DNA from: JALZMG01 sp963844175
Lineage (GTDB): Bacteria > Actinomycetota > Acidimicrobiia > Acidimicrobiales > Ilumatobacteraceae
Direction of reading: 5' to 3'
Assembly: GCA_963844175.1 (NCBI GenBank)
Contig: CAWJNE010000007.1
Location: 62,001 to 126,000, forward strand
DNA: 64,000 nucleotides
The notes under the pieces were generated by a model. It was not told the DNA's origin, made no database searches, and saw nothing but the letters and a program-made list of their open reading frames with translations. Of the stretch, positions 7,971 through 16,402 are shown one piece after another; position 1 is the stretch's first letter; each line of letters begins with the position of its first letter. The translations under genes were made by a program, and so were the position numbers.

Positions 7971-8864
7971 TCAGTCGTCGTCCAGGGCCGACTGGTAGTG
8001 CTGGGCGCCGGGGCCCTGCGGCGCCCGCACGCCGCGGTGCTCCCAGTCACCGCCGAGGGCAGTCGACCGCACCTCCTCCGACTCGGACGGCTGGGCGCCC
8101 ACGTCGTCGCGGATCGGCGTCGGCCCGGCCACGATGCGGTTGGTCAGCGCGCCGAGCCCCTCGACCTCCACGGTCACCACGTCGCCGGGCTCGACGGGCC
8201 GGGAGTTGGCCGGCGTCCCGGAGAGCACGAGATCGCCGGGCACCAACGTGATCGTGCGGGCCAGGTCGGCGACGAGGTAGTGCATGTCCCACTCCATCTC
8301 GTCGGTCGAGCCGTCCTGGCGCACCTCGCCGTTGACCAGCGTGCGGATGCCCTTGCCGTGGAAGTCCCACCCCTCGACGAGCGCCGGGCCGACCGGGCAG
8401 AGCGTGTCGGAACCCTTGACCCGCAGCATCGACCCGGCGTCGGTGTCCCGGAAGTCGTGCAGCCCGTAGTCGTTGGCGACCGTGTACCCGGCGATGTACT
8501 GGCCGGCGTCGGCCGGCGCCACGTTCCGACACGTGCGGCCGATCACGATGGCGATCTCGCCCTCGTAGTTCAACCACCGGCAGCGGTCCGGCCGCACGAC
8601 GTCGCCGCCGTGGGCGTTGAGTGCCGTGATCGGTTTGTGGAAGTACGTCGGCGCCGGTGGGAGCTTGGTCATGAACTCCCGCACCCGGCTCTCGTAGTTG
8701 AGGTGGACGCAGAGGATCTTCGTCGGCTCGACCGGCGGGAGGTGCACCGCCGCGTCGACGTCCACCTCGCGCCCGTCGCCGGCCACGAGCACGTCGCCCC
8801 GTCGCTCGACGGCCACCGGGTACCCGTCCAGCAGGACCCGTCGCCGCTCGATCGGTGCCCCCAT
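7971..8864 (-). CDS. Fumarylacetoacetate hydrolase-family protein (HpaG-like isomerase/decarboxylase)
   Basis: This 297-residue protein has the FAH-fold metal site: LNYEGEIAIVIG supplies the Glu pair, and YTVANDYGLHDFRD and MLRVKGSDTLCPVGPAL are canonical. The C-terminal SGTPANSRPVEPGDVVTVEV is also conserved. Members hydrolyse, decarboxylate or isomerise beta-dicarbonyl acids. With the HpaE-like gene just downstream and a LigB dioxygenase nearby, a role in homoprotocatechuate degradation is the simplest reading. It is divergent from the GH3 gene, with only about 47 bp between the likely starts. Confidence 0.8.
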   Translation of the reverse strand: MGAPIERRRVLLDGYPVAVERRGDVLVAGDGREVDVDAAVHLPPVEPTKILCVHLNYESRVREFMTKLPPAPTYFHKPITALNAHGGDVVRPDRCRWLNYEGEIAIVIGRTCRNVAPADAGQYIAGYTVANDYGLHDFRDTDAGSMLRVKGSDTLCPVGPALVEGWDFHGKGIRTLVNGEVRQDGSTDEMEWDMHYLVADLARTITLVPGDLVLSGTPANSRPVEPGDVVTVEVEGLGALTNRIVAGPTPIRDDVGAQPSESEEVRSTALGGDWEHRGVRAPQGPGAQHYQSALDDD

Positions 8865-8911
8865 CGCCCGCCGACGCTAGTGGTGAGACCCCAGCACTAC
8901 GGTCGGCGCCC

Positions 8912-11260
8912 GTGGTGACCCCCGATCTACTGACCGTCGAGCAGAAGGTGGAGCTGCTGGCCGGCGCCGACGTCTGGCACACCGCCGCCTTCGACGACCC
9001 GGCGGTGCCCGCGATCCGCATGTCCGACGGCCCGGCCGGCGTGCGCGGCACGTCGTGGACCGGGGCCGCATCGGCCTCGTTCCCGTGCGGCGTGGCACTC
9101 GGCGCGACCTGGGATCCGGAGCTCGTCCGGCGCATCGGCCACGCCCTCGGGCGCGAGGCCCGCTCGAAGAGCGCCCAGGTCGTCCTCGGCCCGACCGTCA
9201 ACCTCCACCGCACGCCGATCGGCGGGCGCAACTTCGAGTGCATGAGCGAGGACCCGCTGCTCACCGCGGAGTTGGCCGTGGCCTACGTGGAGGGCCTCCA
9301 GGCCGAGGGCGTGGCGTCGTGCATCAAGCACTTCGTCGGCAACGACACCGAGTTCGAGCGGATGACGATCTCCAGCGAGATCGACGAGCGGACGTTGCGC
9401 GAGCTCTACCTCCTGCCGTTCGAGGCCGCCGTGAAGCGGGCCGGGGTGCGCGCCGTGATGAGCGGGTACAACCGTCTCAACGGGACGTTCTGCGGTGAAC
9501 ACCCGTGGCTGCTCAACGAGGTGCTGCGCGGCCAGTGGGGGTTCGACGGCGTCGTCGTCAGCGACTGGTTCGGCTGCCACAGCGCCGGCGAGTCCCTGCT
9601 CGCCGGCCTCGACCTCGAGATGCCGGGTCCGGCCCGCCAGCGGGGTCAGCACCTGCTCGACGAGGTGCGCGCCGGCGCGGTGACCGAGCACGACCTCGAC
9701 GTCGCCGTCGGCCGCCTGCTGGGCCTGGCCGAGTGGACCGGCGCGGCCGAGGCGGACACGGCTGAGCAGACCGCCGACGACCCCGAGACCCGCGAAGTGA
9801 TCCGTGCGGCGGCGACTCGGGCGATGGTGCTGCTGAAGAACGACGACGCCACGCTGCCGTTGGCGCCCACCGTGCCGCGCCTCGCGCTGATCGGCCCGTA
9901 CGCCCGCTTCGGGCGCATCCAGGGTGGGGGCAGCGCGCGGGTCAAGCCGGATCACGGCCGGGGTCCCTTGGAGGCACTCGCCGAGCGGCTCCCCGACGTC
10001 ACGTTCGAGACCGGCGGGACGATCGCCAAGTACCTGCCGACGATGCGCGGGAACTTCGCCGTCGCCTTCGAAGACGAGTCGGGGGCCACGGGCACGACCG
10101 ACGTCAGCCGCCTGGCCTGGTACTGGGACAAGCCGCCGGTCACCGGCATGAGCGCGACGCGGTTCAGCGCTCGCGTCACCGGCACGTTCCAGCCCGACCA
10201 CGCGGGCGATTGGGAGATCGGGCTGCGCGCCGTCGGTGCCGCCGGCGTGGCACTGGACGGCGAGACCATCGTCGAGCTCGCCGAGCCGCAACGCGGCGGC
10301 GCCTTCTTCGGCATCGGCAGCCCGGAGGTCCGCGGCACGATCCAGCTGGAGGACCGACCGTACGAGGTGACCGTCGACTACCCGCTCGGAGAACCCGACC
10401 TCGTGCGCGGGCTCGTCGTCGGCGCCAGACCCGTGCCGGAGGGCGACCACCTCGAGCGGGCGTCGGCGCTGGCCGCCAGCGCCGACGTGGCGATCGTGAT
10501 CGTCGGCACCGACGACGACTGGGAGACCGAGGGCGAGGACCGGACGTCGCTGGCCCTGCCCGGCGACCAGGACGACCTCGTGCGCACGGTCGTCGGCGCC
10601 AACCCGCGGACCGTCGTGGTGCTCAACACCGGGTCGCCCGTGACGATGCCATGGCTCGATGACGTGCCGGCCGTGCTGCAGATCTGGTTCCCCGGCCAGG
10701 AGATCGGCGACGCCCTGGCCGACGTGCTGCTGGGCGAGCAGGAGCCAGGCGGCCGGCTGCCGATCACGTTCCCCCGCCAGCTGGAGGACACGCCGGCGTT
10801 CGCCCACTACCCCGGTGCGGACGGCCGAGCCGAGTACGGCGAACGGTTGCTCGTCGGGCACCGCTGGTACGACCGCCAGGAGATCGAGCCGCTGTTCCCG
10901 TTCGGCTTCGGCCTCGGCTACACGACGTTCGAGCTCGACGCCCCGGTGGTCGAGGGCAGCGCCGAGCACGGCGCCAGCGTCGAGCTCACGGTCAAGAACA
11001 CCGGGCCGCGCCCCGGCTCCGAGGTGGTCCAGGTCTACGTCGAGCCGCCGGACGGCGATGACGACCGGCCGCGACGGCAGCTCGCCGGGTTCCGCCGGGT
11101 CGACCTGCGCGACGGCGGCGAGGAGCGGGTGCACATCGACCTCGACCGGCGGGCGTTCTCGTCGTGGATCGACGGCGACTGGGTCGTGCAGGCCGGCGAG
11201 TACACGGTGCTCGTCGGGCGCTCCTCGCGGGACCTCCAGCCGGTGGCCCGCATCGTCTGA
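8912..11260 (+). CDS. Glycoside hydrolase family 3 beta-glucosidase with inserted PA14 domain
   Basis: This protein has about 782 residues. The N-terminal GH3 barrel contains KHFVGNDTEFERM and the catalytic Asp in VVVSDWFGCHS. The alpha/beta sandwich holds a PA14-type insert (about FSARVTGTFQPDHAGDWEIG). The C-terminal part has the fibronectin-III-like end (VKNTGPRPGSEVVQVYV, then LAGFRRVDL). This order is that of BglX-like enzymes with PA14, which often act on plant or oligosaccharide glucosides. There is no signal peptide, so it is probably cytosolic. The start is GTG at 8912 (or 8915). An ATG at 8855 would overlap the divergent FAH gene and adds a low-quality N-terminus. Confidence 0.88.
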   Translation: MVTPDLLTVEQKVELLAGADVWHTAAFDDPAVPAIRMSDGPAGVRGTSWTGAASASFPCGVALGATWDPELVRRIGHALGREARSKSAQVVLGPTVNLHRTPIGGRNFECMSEDPLLTAELAVAYVEGLQAEGVASCIKHFVGNDTEFERMTISSEIDERTLRELYLLPFEAAVKRAGVRAVMSGYNRLNGTFCGEHPWLLNEVLRGQWGFDGVVVSDWFGCHSAGESLLAGLDLEMPGPARQRGQHLLDEVRAGAVTEHDLDVAVGRLLGLAEWTGAAEADTAEQTADDPETREVIRAAATRAMVLLKNDDATLPLAPTVPRLALIGPYARFGRIQGGGSARVKPDHGRGPLEALAERLPDVTFETGGTIAKYLPTMRGNFAVAFEDESGATGTTDVSRLAWYWDKPPVTGMSATRFSARVTGTFQPDHAGDWEIGLRAVGAAGVALDGETIVELAEPQRGGAFFGIGSPEVRGTIQLEDRPYEVTVDYPLGEPDLVRGLVVGARPVPEGDHLERASALAASADVAIVIVGTDDDWETEGEDRTSLALPGDQDDLVRTVVGANPRTVVVLNTGSPVTMPWLDDVPAVLQIWFPGQEIGDALADVLLGEQEPGGRLPITFPRQLEDTPAFAHYPGADGRAEYGERLLVGHRWYDRQEIEPLFPFGFGLGYTTFELDAPVVEGSAEHGASVELTVKNTGPRPGSEVVQVYVEPPDGDDDRPRRQLAGFRRVDLRDGGEERVHIDLDRRAFSSWIDGDWVVQAGEYTVLVGRSSRDLQPVARIV

Positions 11261-11272
11261 TCCGGGACGCCG

Positions 11273-11932
11273 CTACAGGCGCCAGTCGATCGGGTCGCGA
11301 CCGGCGGCGGCGAGCGCAGCGTTGGCTCGGGAGAACGGCCGTGAGCCGAGGAACCCGTTGTGCGCCGACAGCGGCGACGGGTGGGCCGACTCGATGATCG
11401 TGTGCCGCTGGGCGTCGATGAACGCCCGCTTCTTGCGAGCGTGGCTGCCCCACAACACGAACACGACGTGGTCGTCCTTGGCGGCGACGGCCCGGATCAC
11501 CTCGTCGGTGAACGTCTCCCACCCGTGGCCCTGGTGCGAGGCGGCTTGCCCGGCGCGGACGGTCAGCGTCGTGTTGAGCAGCAGCACGCCTTGCACGGCC
11601 CACGCCTCGAGGTTGCCGTGGTCGGGCGGCGCGATGCCGAGGTCTGTCTGCAACTCGCGATGGATGTTGGCCAGCGACGGGGGGATGCCGACGCCGCGCC
11701 GGACGGAGAAGCACAGCCCGTGGGCCTGGTGTGCCCCGTGGTACGGGTCCTGCCCGAGGATCAGCACCCTGGTCTCGGCGAAGGGCGTGAGGTGGAGCGC
11801 GGCGAAGACCTCCTCAGCAGGCGGGTAGACGGTCGTCCGCTGCCGCTCCTCGGCCACGAACGCCTGGAGCTCGGGCCAGTACGGCTTGGCCAGCTCGGCG
11901 CGCAGGATCGGGTTCCAATCCGTGGTCGGCAT
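11273..11932 (-). CDS. ung: Uracil-DNA glycosylase, family 1
   Basis: This 219-residue enzyme removes uracil from DNA in base-excision repair. The catalytic water-activating loop LGQDPYHGAHQAHGL (Asp62), the Pro-rich loop GIPPSLANIHREL and the Leu-intercalation loop HPSPLSAHNGF (His184) are all intact. The length matches the family. The N-terminus (WNPILRAEL) begins at its proper place, so the 119-nt overlap with the end of the upstream MFS gene reflects that gene's tail rather than a wrong start here. Confidence 0.95.
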   Translation of the reverse strand: MPTTDWNPILRAELAKPYWPELQAFVAEERQRTTVYPPAEEVFAALHLTPFAETRVLILGQDPYHGAHQAHGLCFSVRRGVGIPPSLANIHRELQTDLGIAPPDHGNLEAWAVQGVLLLNTTLTVRAGQAASHQGHGWETFTDEVIRAVAAKDDHVVFVLWGSHARKKRAFIDAQRHTIIESAHPSPLSAHNGFLGSRPFSRANAALAAAGRDPIDWRL

Positions 11933-13154
11933 CGCCCGGCCATCTTGGCCGGACGAGCGCGAACCCGACGACGGCGGTGACGACGTAGAGCAGCGATTGG
12001 CCGTTCAGCAGCACGGCGAGATCGACCCGGTCGACGAGCAGACCGGCGACGAGCGCCCCGATGCCCTGGCCCAACGCACCTGCGGCCTCCAAGGTCCCGA
12101 CGCCGAGTCCCAGGTAGCCCGGTGGGGAGAACCGCTGCGCACCGGTCGTCACGCCGACCGTGCACGTCACCGCGAACGGTCCGGCCAGTGCCATCACGCC
12201 GACGTAGACGACGATCGTCGTCGTCACGGCTGGGAGGTTCCAGGTCACGAACCCCCACGCCGCCATCCCGCCGAAGCCGATGCCGAGCAGCGCCGCCACC
12301 GACGCCCGCCGCAGCCACCGGGCGACGATCAGGCCGCCGAGGATGCCGCCGACGGCCTGCATGCCGCGGATGATCCCGACGTCGGCCTCGCCGCCGCCGA
12401 GGCGCCGGACGACGAAGACGATGAACAGCACGACGAACATCCCTTGCGCCGCCTGGGAGATCGTCATCGTCGCCAGCAGCGCAGGGAACGGCCGGTTGCG
12501 CCACAGGACGCGCAGCCCGGCCCGGGCGCCCCGGACGTCGGAACCGAGGTCGTGCGTCGACGATCCGGCGGGGCGGGGCCGCGGACTCGCGTCGGCGCGC
12601 ACCGCGGCGGTCGCCACGGCGACGACGAGGAAGCTGATCCCGTCGACCAGCACGACGGCCGGGAGCCCACCGAAGGCGACGATGATGCCGCCGAGCGGCG
12701 ATCCGACGAGTCGGGCGACGTTCTCGCTGGCGGCGCGGGCGGCGTTGGCCGCCGTCAGCTCGCTCGGGTCGACGACGCGCACGAGCAGCGACGCGTTGGC
12801 CGGGTTGTTGAAGCGCGTCAGCACCGACTGCGTGGCCGCCACGACGAAGGCTGGCCACGTCCGGTCGGCGGTCACGGCGAGGAGTGGCAGCAGGGTCGCC
12901 GCCTGGGCGACGTTGGTGATGACGACCGTCCGGCGGAGGTCAAAGCGATCGACGAGGTTGCCGAGGTGGGAGCCGAGCAGCGCCGTTGGAACGAGCTGGG
13001 CGAGGACCAGCAGGGCGGTGGTCAGCCCCGACCCGGTCTCGACGAGGACGTAGGCGGGCAGCGCCACCATCAGCAGCCAGTCCCCGGTGTCGTTGACCAG
13101 TCCGCCGGCCCAGATCAGCCGGAAGTCCCGGTGGCGCCAGGGTCCGCGGCTCAT
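11814..13154 (-). CDS. MFS transporter (EntS/MFS_3-like)
   Basis: This 446-residue membrane protein has about 12 predicted segments, for example LLMVALPAYVLVETGSG, ALLVLAQLVPTALLG and GMFVVLFIVFVVRRL. DFRLIWAGGLVNDTGDWLL is the typical N-terminus of drug/siderophore-exporter-like MFS_3 proteins. It starts 4 nt inside the end of the HTH regulator gene, forming a regulator-transporter operon. The last about 40 residues (after RPRWPG) are Arg/Ala-rich and overlap ung by 119 nt, so the natural end may have been lost by a small indel. The substrate is unknown. Confidence 0.82.
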   Translation of the reverse strand: MSRGPWRHRDFRLIWAGGLVNDTGDWLLMVALPAYVLVETGSGLTTALLVLAQLVPTALLGSHLGNLVDRFDLRRTVVITNVAQAATLLPLLAVTADRTWPAFVVAATQSVLTRFNNPANASLLVRVVDPSELTAANAARAASENVARLVGSPLGGIIVAFGGLPAVVLVDGISFLVVAVATAAVRADASPRPRPAGSSTHDLGSDVRGARAGLRVLWRNRPFPALLATMTISQAAQGMFVVLFIVFVVRRLGGGEADVGIIRGMQAVGGILGGLIVARWLRRASVAALLGIGFGGMAAWGFVTWNLPAVTTTIVVYVGVMALAGPFAVTCTVGVTTGAQRFSPPGYLGLGVGTLEAAGALGQGIGALVAGLLVDRVDLAVLLNGQSLLYVVTAVVGFALVRPRWPGDADHGLEPDPARRAGQAVLARAPGVRGRGAAADDRLPAC

Positions 13155-13744
13155 GGCAGCGGCCGGGGGAAGGCCTGCACGGTCACGTGCACCGGTCGGG
13201 CGTCGGCCGGTGGGTCGGACCGTGTCACGGCCAGGTAGGGGCGAACGATGGCGTCGATGGCGCCGACGATGGCGCGCAGCTCGGCGGCGTTGACGGCCAG
13301 CCCGTAGCCGCCGAACTCGGCGGCATCCTGCCAGTCGTCCGGCAACGCGAGTGCACCGGCCAGGAACGTCTCGGCCAGGTCGGCAGCGGCGGCGACGCTG
13401 GCGCTGACGGCGGCCAGTGTCGCCGTGCGGGTCACGACATCATGGGTGCTGGGCGTGGGTCCGATCGAGTACCCGGTGGCCACCGCCCTCCAGGGGCGGT
13501 CCCGGCCGTCGGCCGCTCGATCCGTCCGTTCCACGAGCCCGAACCGCTCGAGGTGGCGTAGGTGGTAGCTGCACGCCGACGCAGAGACGCCGGCAAACGG
13601 GGCGCACTGGGTCGCCGTGCTCGGACCGACCTCCAGCAAGTGGTTGAGCAGGCGGATGCGCACGGGATGGGACAGGGCGGCCAGGACCCGAACGTCGGTG
13701 ATGACCTGGCGTTGCTCCGGTCTCGGCCGCTGACGTGAAGGCAT
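13151..13744 (-). CDS. ArsR-family winged-helix transcriptional regulator
   Basis: This 197-residue protein has an N-terminal winged HTH: VLAALSHPVRIRLLNHLLEV, then ASACSYHLRHLERFGLVER. A C-terminal helical domain of about 110 residues presumably senses a ligand. I see no metal-binding Cys pair, so it is not a classical metal sensor. It is the first gene of an operon with the MFS exporter (4-nt overlap) and probably autoregulates it. The start is the ATG giving MPSRQRPRPE; the perfect promoter just upstream supports this start and rules out the longer frame. Confidence 0.82.
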   Translation of the reverse strand: MPSRQRPRPEQRQVITDVRVLAALSHPVRIRLLNHLLEVGPSTATQCAPFAGVSASACSYHLRHLERFGLVERTDRAADGRDRPWRAVATGYSIGPTPSTHDVVTRTATLAAVSASVAAAADLAETFLAGALALPDDWQDAAEFGGYGLAVNAAELRAIVGAIDAIVRPYLAVTRSDPPADARPVHVTVQAFPRPLP

Positions 13745-13750
13745 TGCTTC

Positions 13751-13780
13751 ATGATTCCATCGGGCCGCCCGAGTTGTCAA
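13751..13780 (-). promoter_or_regulatory. Sigma-70-type promoter, probably leaderless
   Basis: On the minus strand, TTGACA (13780-13775) is a perfect -35 box. It is followed after 18 bp by AATCAT (13756-13751), a 4/6 match to the -10 box. The regulator's ATG lies only 6 nt further, so transcription would start at or within a base or two of the start codon. The GC-rich spacer contains a small palindrome (CGGGCGGCCCG) that could be an operator. Confidence 0.6.
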
Positions 13781-13805
13781 GGAGTTCCTTCACAGTTCTA
13801 GGCGA

Positions 13806-14528
13806 TCAGGCCAGCGCGTCGAGCCAGCGCAGGACGGTGGCCCACGCCGCGCCGGCCGGATCGATGACGACGAAATGGTCGCCGTCGACGACCGCCAGCT
13901 CCGCGTCGTCGCCCGCAGCACGGGCGGCCTGGATGAAGGCCTCGCTCTGACGGAGCGGCACGATCGAGTCGGCGCGACCGTGGACGGCGCGGATCGGCAC
14001 GCCGAGCGGGAGGCGGTCCATCGGGTTGGCGCCGTCGTACCGGTCGCCCACGGCCGTCGGCTCACCGCCGAGCAGGGATTGCGTCGCGCCGCCTCCGAGG
14101 CCGTCAGCGGCCGCTCGGCGCAGGTCGAGGACGCCGGCCTGGGGGATCACGGCGCTCACGGAGACGACGGGATCGGCTCGCGTGGCTGCCCACGCCGCAA
14201 GGTGTCCACCTGCGGAATGACCGATCGTGACCACGCGGCCCGTGTCGAGCGGTGCGTCGGCCTCGGCGACGGCGTCGATCGCCGCTCCCACGTCGTCGAG
14301 GGTCGCCGGGTAGCCGCCGCCGTCGCCGATGCGCCGGTACTCGACGTTCAGCGCCGCCCAGCCGCGAGCCGGCAACGTGGCTGCCAGCGGCCGGCCGAGC
14401 GAAAGGTCGTACTGGCGGCGCCAGAACCCGCCGTGGATCACCACCGCGACGGGCCACGGGCCGGACCCGTCCGGCACCGTGAGCTCGGCGACCTGGGCCG
14501 GGTGGTCCCCGTAGCGGATCATGTCCAT
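13806..14528 (-). CDS. Alpha/beta hydrolase (carboxylesterase / kynurenine formamidase-like)
   Basis: This 240-residue protein has the oxyanion-hole motif HGGFWRRQYD and the nucleophile elbow GHSAGGHLAAWA. The acid and His lie near the C-terminus (VHGRADSIVPL and GDHFVVIDP). HGGFW next to the N-terminus is typical of the BD-FAE/kynurenine formamidase-like esterases. The substrate is unknown. It is divergent from the PLP enzyme gene, with about 54 bp between starts, and there is a second in-frame ATG two codons on. Confidence 0.8.
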   Translation of the reverse strand: MDMIRYGDHPAQVAELTVPDGSGPWPVAVVIHGGFWRRQYDLSLGRPLAATLPARGWAALNVEYRRIGDGGGYPATLDDVGAAIDAVAEADAPLDTGRVVTIGHSAGGHLAAWAATRADPVVSVSAVIPQAGVLDLRRAAADGLGGGATQSLLGGEPTAVGDRYDGANPMDRLPLGVPIRAVHGRADSIVPLRQSEAFIQAARAAGDDAELAVVDGDHFVVIDPAGAAWATVLRWLDALA

Positions 14529-14582
14529 CGGCCCAGCCTCGCTCGCGTGTGCCGTCCACCGGCGTCCGCGTACTGTCGAAGG

Positions 14583-15608
14583 GTGGTCGATCGGAGCAGC
14601 GTCCTGGGCAGGTTGGACGCTGTCCCGCGCTCCCGCCTGGCGACCTTGCCAACCCCGCTGGAGCGGGGGCCCGGCCTGCCGGGAGGAGCCCGCCTGTGGG
14701 TCAAGCGCGACGATCTCACGGGGTTGGGCGCAGGCGGCAACAAGGCTCGCAAGCTGGAGTTCCTCTGCGCCGAGGCGCTCGGCGCCGGGGCCCGATCGCT
14801 GATCACGGTCGGTGCCGCCCAGTCGAACCACTGCCGGATGACCGCCGCCGCCGGCGCCGTGCTGGGGCTCGAGGTCCACCTCGTGCTGTCGGGAACACGG
14901 CCGGCGCGCCTGACCGGCAACCCGTTGCTGGCGGAGCGCTTCGGCGCCCAGCTGCACTTCGTGGGGTGCCCGCCGCACCACTGGGGCGAGCTGGAGATCG
15001 CCCGCGAGCAGCTCACGGGCGAGCTGGCGTCGGCCGGTGCCGACCCGTACGCCATCCCGATCGGCGGGAGCACGGCGACCGGTGCCCTGGGCTACCTCGC
15101 CGGCTACCTGGAGCTGGCGGAGCAGTGCGCCGCGCTCGGCGTCGCGCCGACCGCCGTGGTGCTCACGTCGTCGAGCGGCGGCACGCACGCCGGCGTGGTG
15201 GCCGGCCGGGCCCTGCTGCGCTCGCTCGGCCAGGCCGCGCTGCCCGAGGTGCTGGCCATCGGTGTCGCCAAAGGGGTGGCCATGGGCTCGCCGGACATCA
15301 GGGTGCTGGCCGGAGCGGCGCTCGAGCTGATCGGTGCCGACGCGCAGCTCGTCGAGGACGACGACGTGCAGGTCGACGCCCGCTGGATGGGCCCCGACTA
15401 CGCCGTCCCGACCGCCGCCGGCGCCGAGGCGATCCGGTGGGGTGCCGTCCACGGCGGGTGGGTGCTGGACGACACGTACAGCGGCAAGGGCTTCGCCGGC
15501 CTGCTCGGTAACGCCGCCACCGGACGGTGGCAACCGGGCAGCGACGTGGTCTTCCTGCACACCGGCGGTCTGCCCGGCGTCTTCGCCGCCCCCAACGGCA
15601 CCCGCTGA
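14583..15608 (+). CDS. PLP-dependent D-cysteine desulfhydrase / ACC deaminase family enzyme
   Basis: This 341-residue fold-type II PLP enzyme has the Schiff-base lysine K54 in LGAGGNKARKLEFL. The following GAAQSNHCRMTAAAGA is the substrate loop with Ser/Asn/His expected for DcyD/ACC-deaminase relatives. IPIGGSTATGALGYL and SSSGGTHAGVVAG are the conserved phosphate-binding region. Such enzymes release sulfide, pyruvate and ammonia from D-cysteine or deaminate ACC; the sequence alone does not separate them. The start is GTG. Confidence 0.82.
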   Translation: MVDRSSVLGRLDAVPRSRLATLPTPLERGPGLPGGARLWVKRDDLTGLGAGGNKARKLEFLCAEALGAGARSLITVGAAQSNHCRMTAAAGAVLGLEVHLVLSGTRPARLTGNPLLAERFGAQLHFVGCPPHHWGELEIAREQLTGELASAGADPYAIPIGGSTATGALGYLAGYLELAEQCAALGVAPTAVVLTSSSGGTHAGVVAGRALLRSLGQAALPEVLAIGVAKGVAMGSPDIRVLAGAALELIGADAQLVEDDDVQVDARWMGPDYAVPTAAGAEAIRWGAVHGGWVLDDTYSGKGFAGLLGNAATGRWQPGSDVVFLHTGGLPGVFAAPNGTR

Positions 15609-15615
15609 TCAGCGC

Positions 15616-16299
15616 TCACGACGGCGGCGAGAAGCGCCGCAGGCCGGTGCGCAGGAACTCCGTCGCCGTGACCCGGCCGGCGTCGCCCGACGCGACGTCG
15701 GCGGCGCGCACCACGGCGCCGAACGGCGCGTTCCAGTACTCGGGATCGCCGGGGCGTTCGGCGGTCTGCGGCCCGACGTAGAGGTAGGGGTCCGGCTCGA
15801 AGTCGTCGCCGGGCGAGGCGCCGAGGTTGACCGGCGTCGTCCCGACCGTCACCGCGCCTCCGACGTCGAAGTGCTCCGGCCACAGTTGCAGCGTCGTGGC
15901 CGTCGTCCGCCACGGACCCGTGCCGGTCACGTGGTCGATGACCTCGACGCCGAACGACCACCACGCACCGAACCGGCGCACCTCGGCGGCGTCGACGGCG
16001 AGTGGGTCGTCGACCGGCCACAGCTCCGGCGTGTCCCCGCCGGCCGAGAACGCGGTCGACAGGTCGGCACCGACGAGCTCGGCCGCCGCGGCGAGCGTGG
16101 AGATCGGTTCGACCCGGGCGTCGCCCCCGTGTTCGTGGACCAGCAGGTCACCGTCGATCCGGACGACCTCGACCTCGTCGCCGAATGCGGGCGTAGCGAC
16201 GCCGCCGGGTGAGGGCCGCAGCCCGAACCGTCCCGTGACCTCGAACCGCCGGCGGGCGAGCACGTGGACGGCCAACTGCTGGAGGGCGCTTCTTGTCAT
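15616..16299 (-). CDS. Conserved hypothetical protein
   Basis: This 227-residue soluble protein starts MTRSALQQLAVHVLARRR. It has a conserved-looking RFGLRPSPGGVATPAFGDEV segment, and WPEHFDVGGAVTVG later. I recognise it as a type found in other actinobacteria without known function, and I see no catalytic motif. It is convergent with the PLP gene (7 bp apart) and divergent from the oxygenase gene (about 100 bp). Confidence 0.65.
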   Translation of the reverse strand: MTRSALQQLAVHVLARRRFEVTGRFGLRPSPGGVATPAFGDEVEVVRIDGDLLVHEHGGDARVEPISTLAAAAELVGADLSTAFSAGGDTPELWPVDDPLAVDAAEVRRFGAWWSFGVEVIDHVTGTGPWRTTATTLQLWPEHFDVGGAVTVGTTPVNLGASPGDDFEPDPYLYVGPQTAERPGDPEYWNAPFGAVVRAADVASGDAGRVTATEFLRTGLRRFSPPS

Positions 16300-16402
16300 G
16301 GCGAGGCCATCTTGATCGAGCGGCCGCCCTGCCTGCGTGGCCGGGGAACGCCATGATGGATCCTGATCTGGCGCTGCGAGGCGCGCCACTAGCGTGGCCA
16401 GC

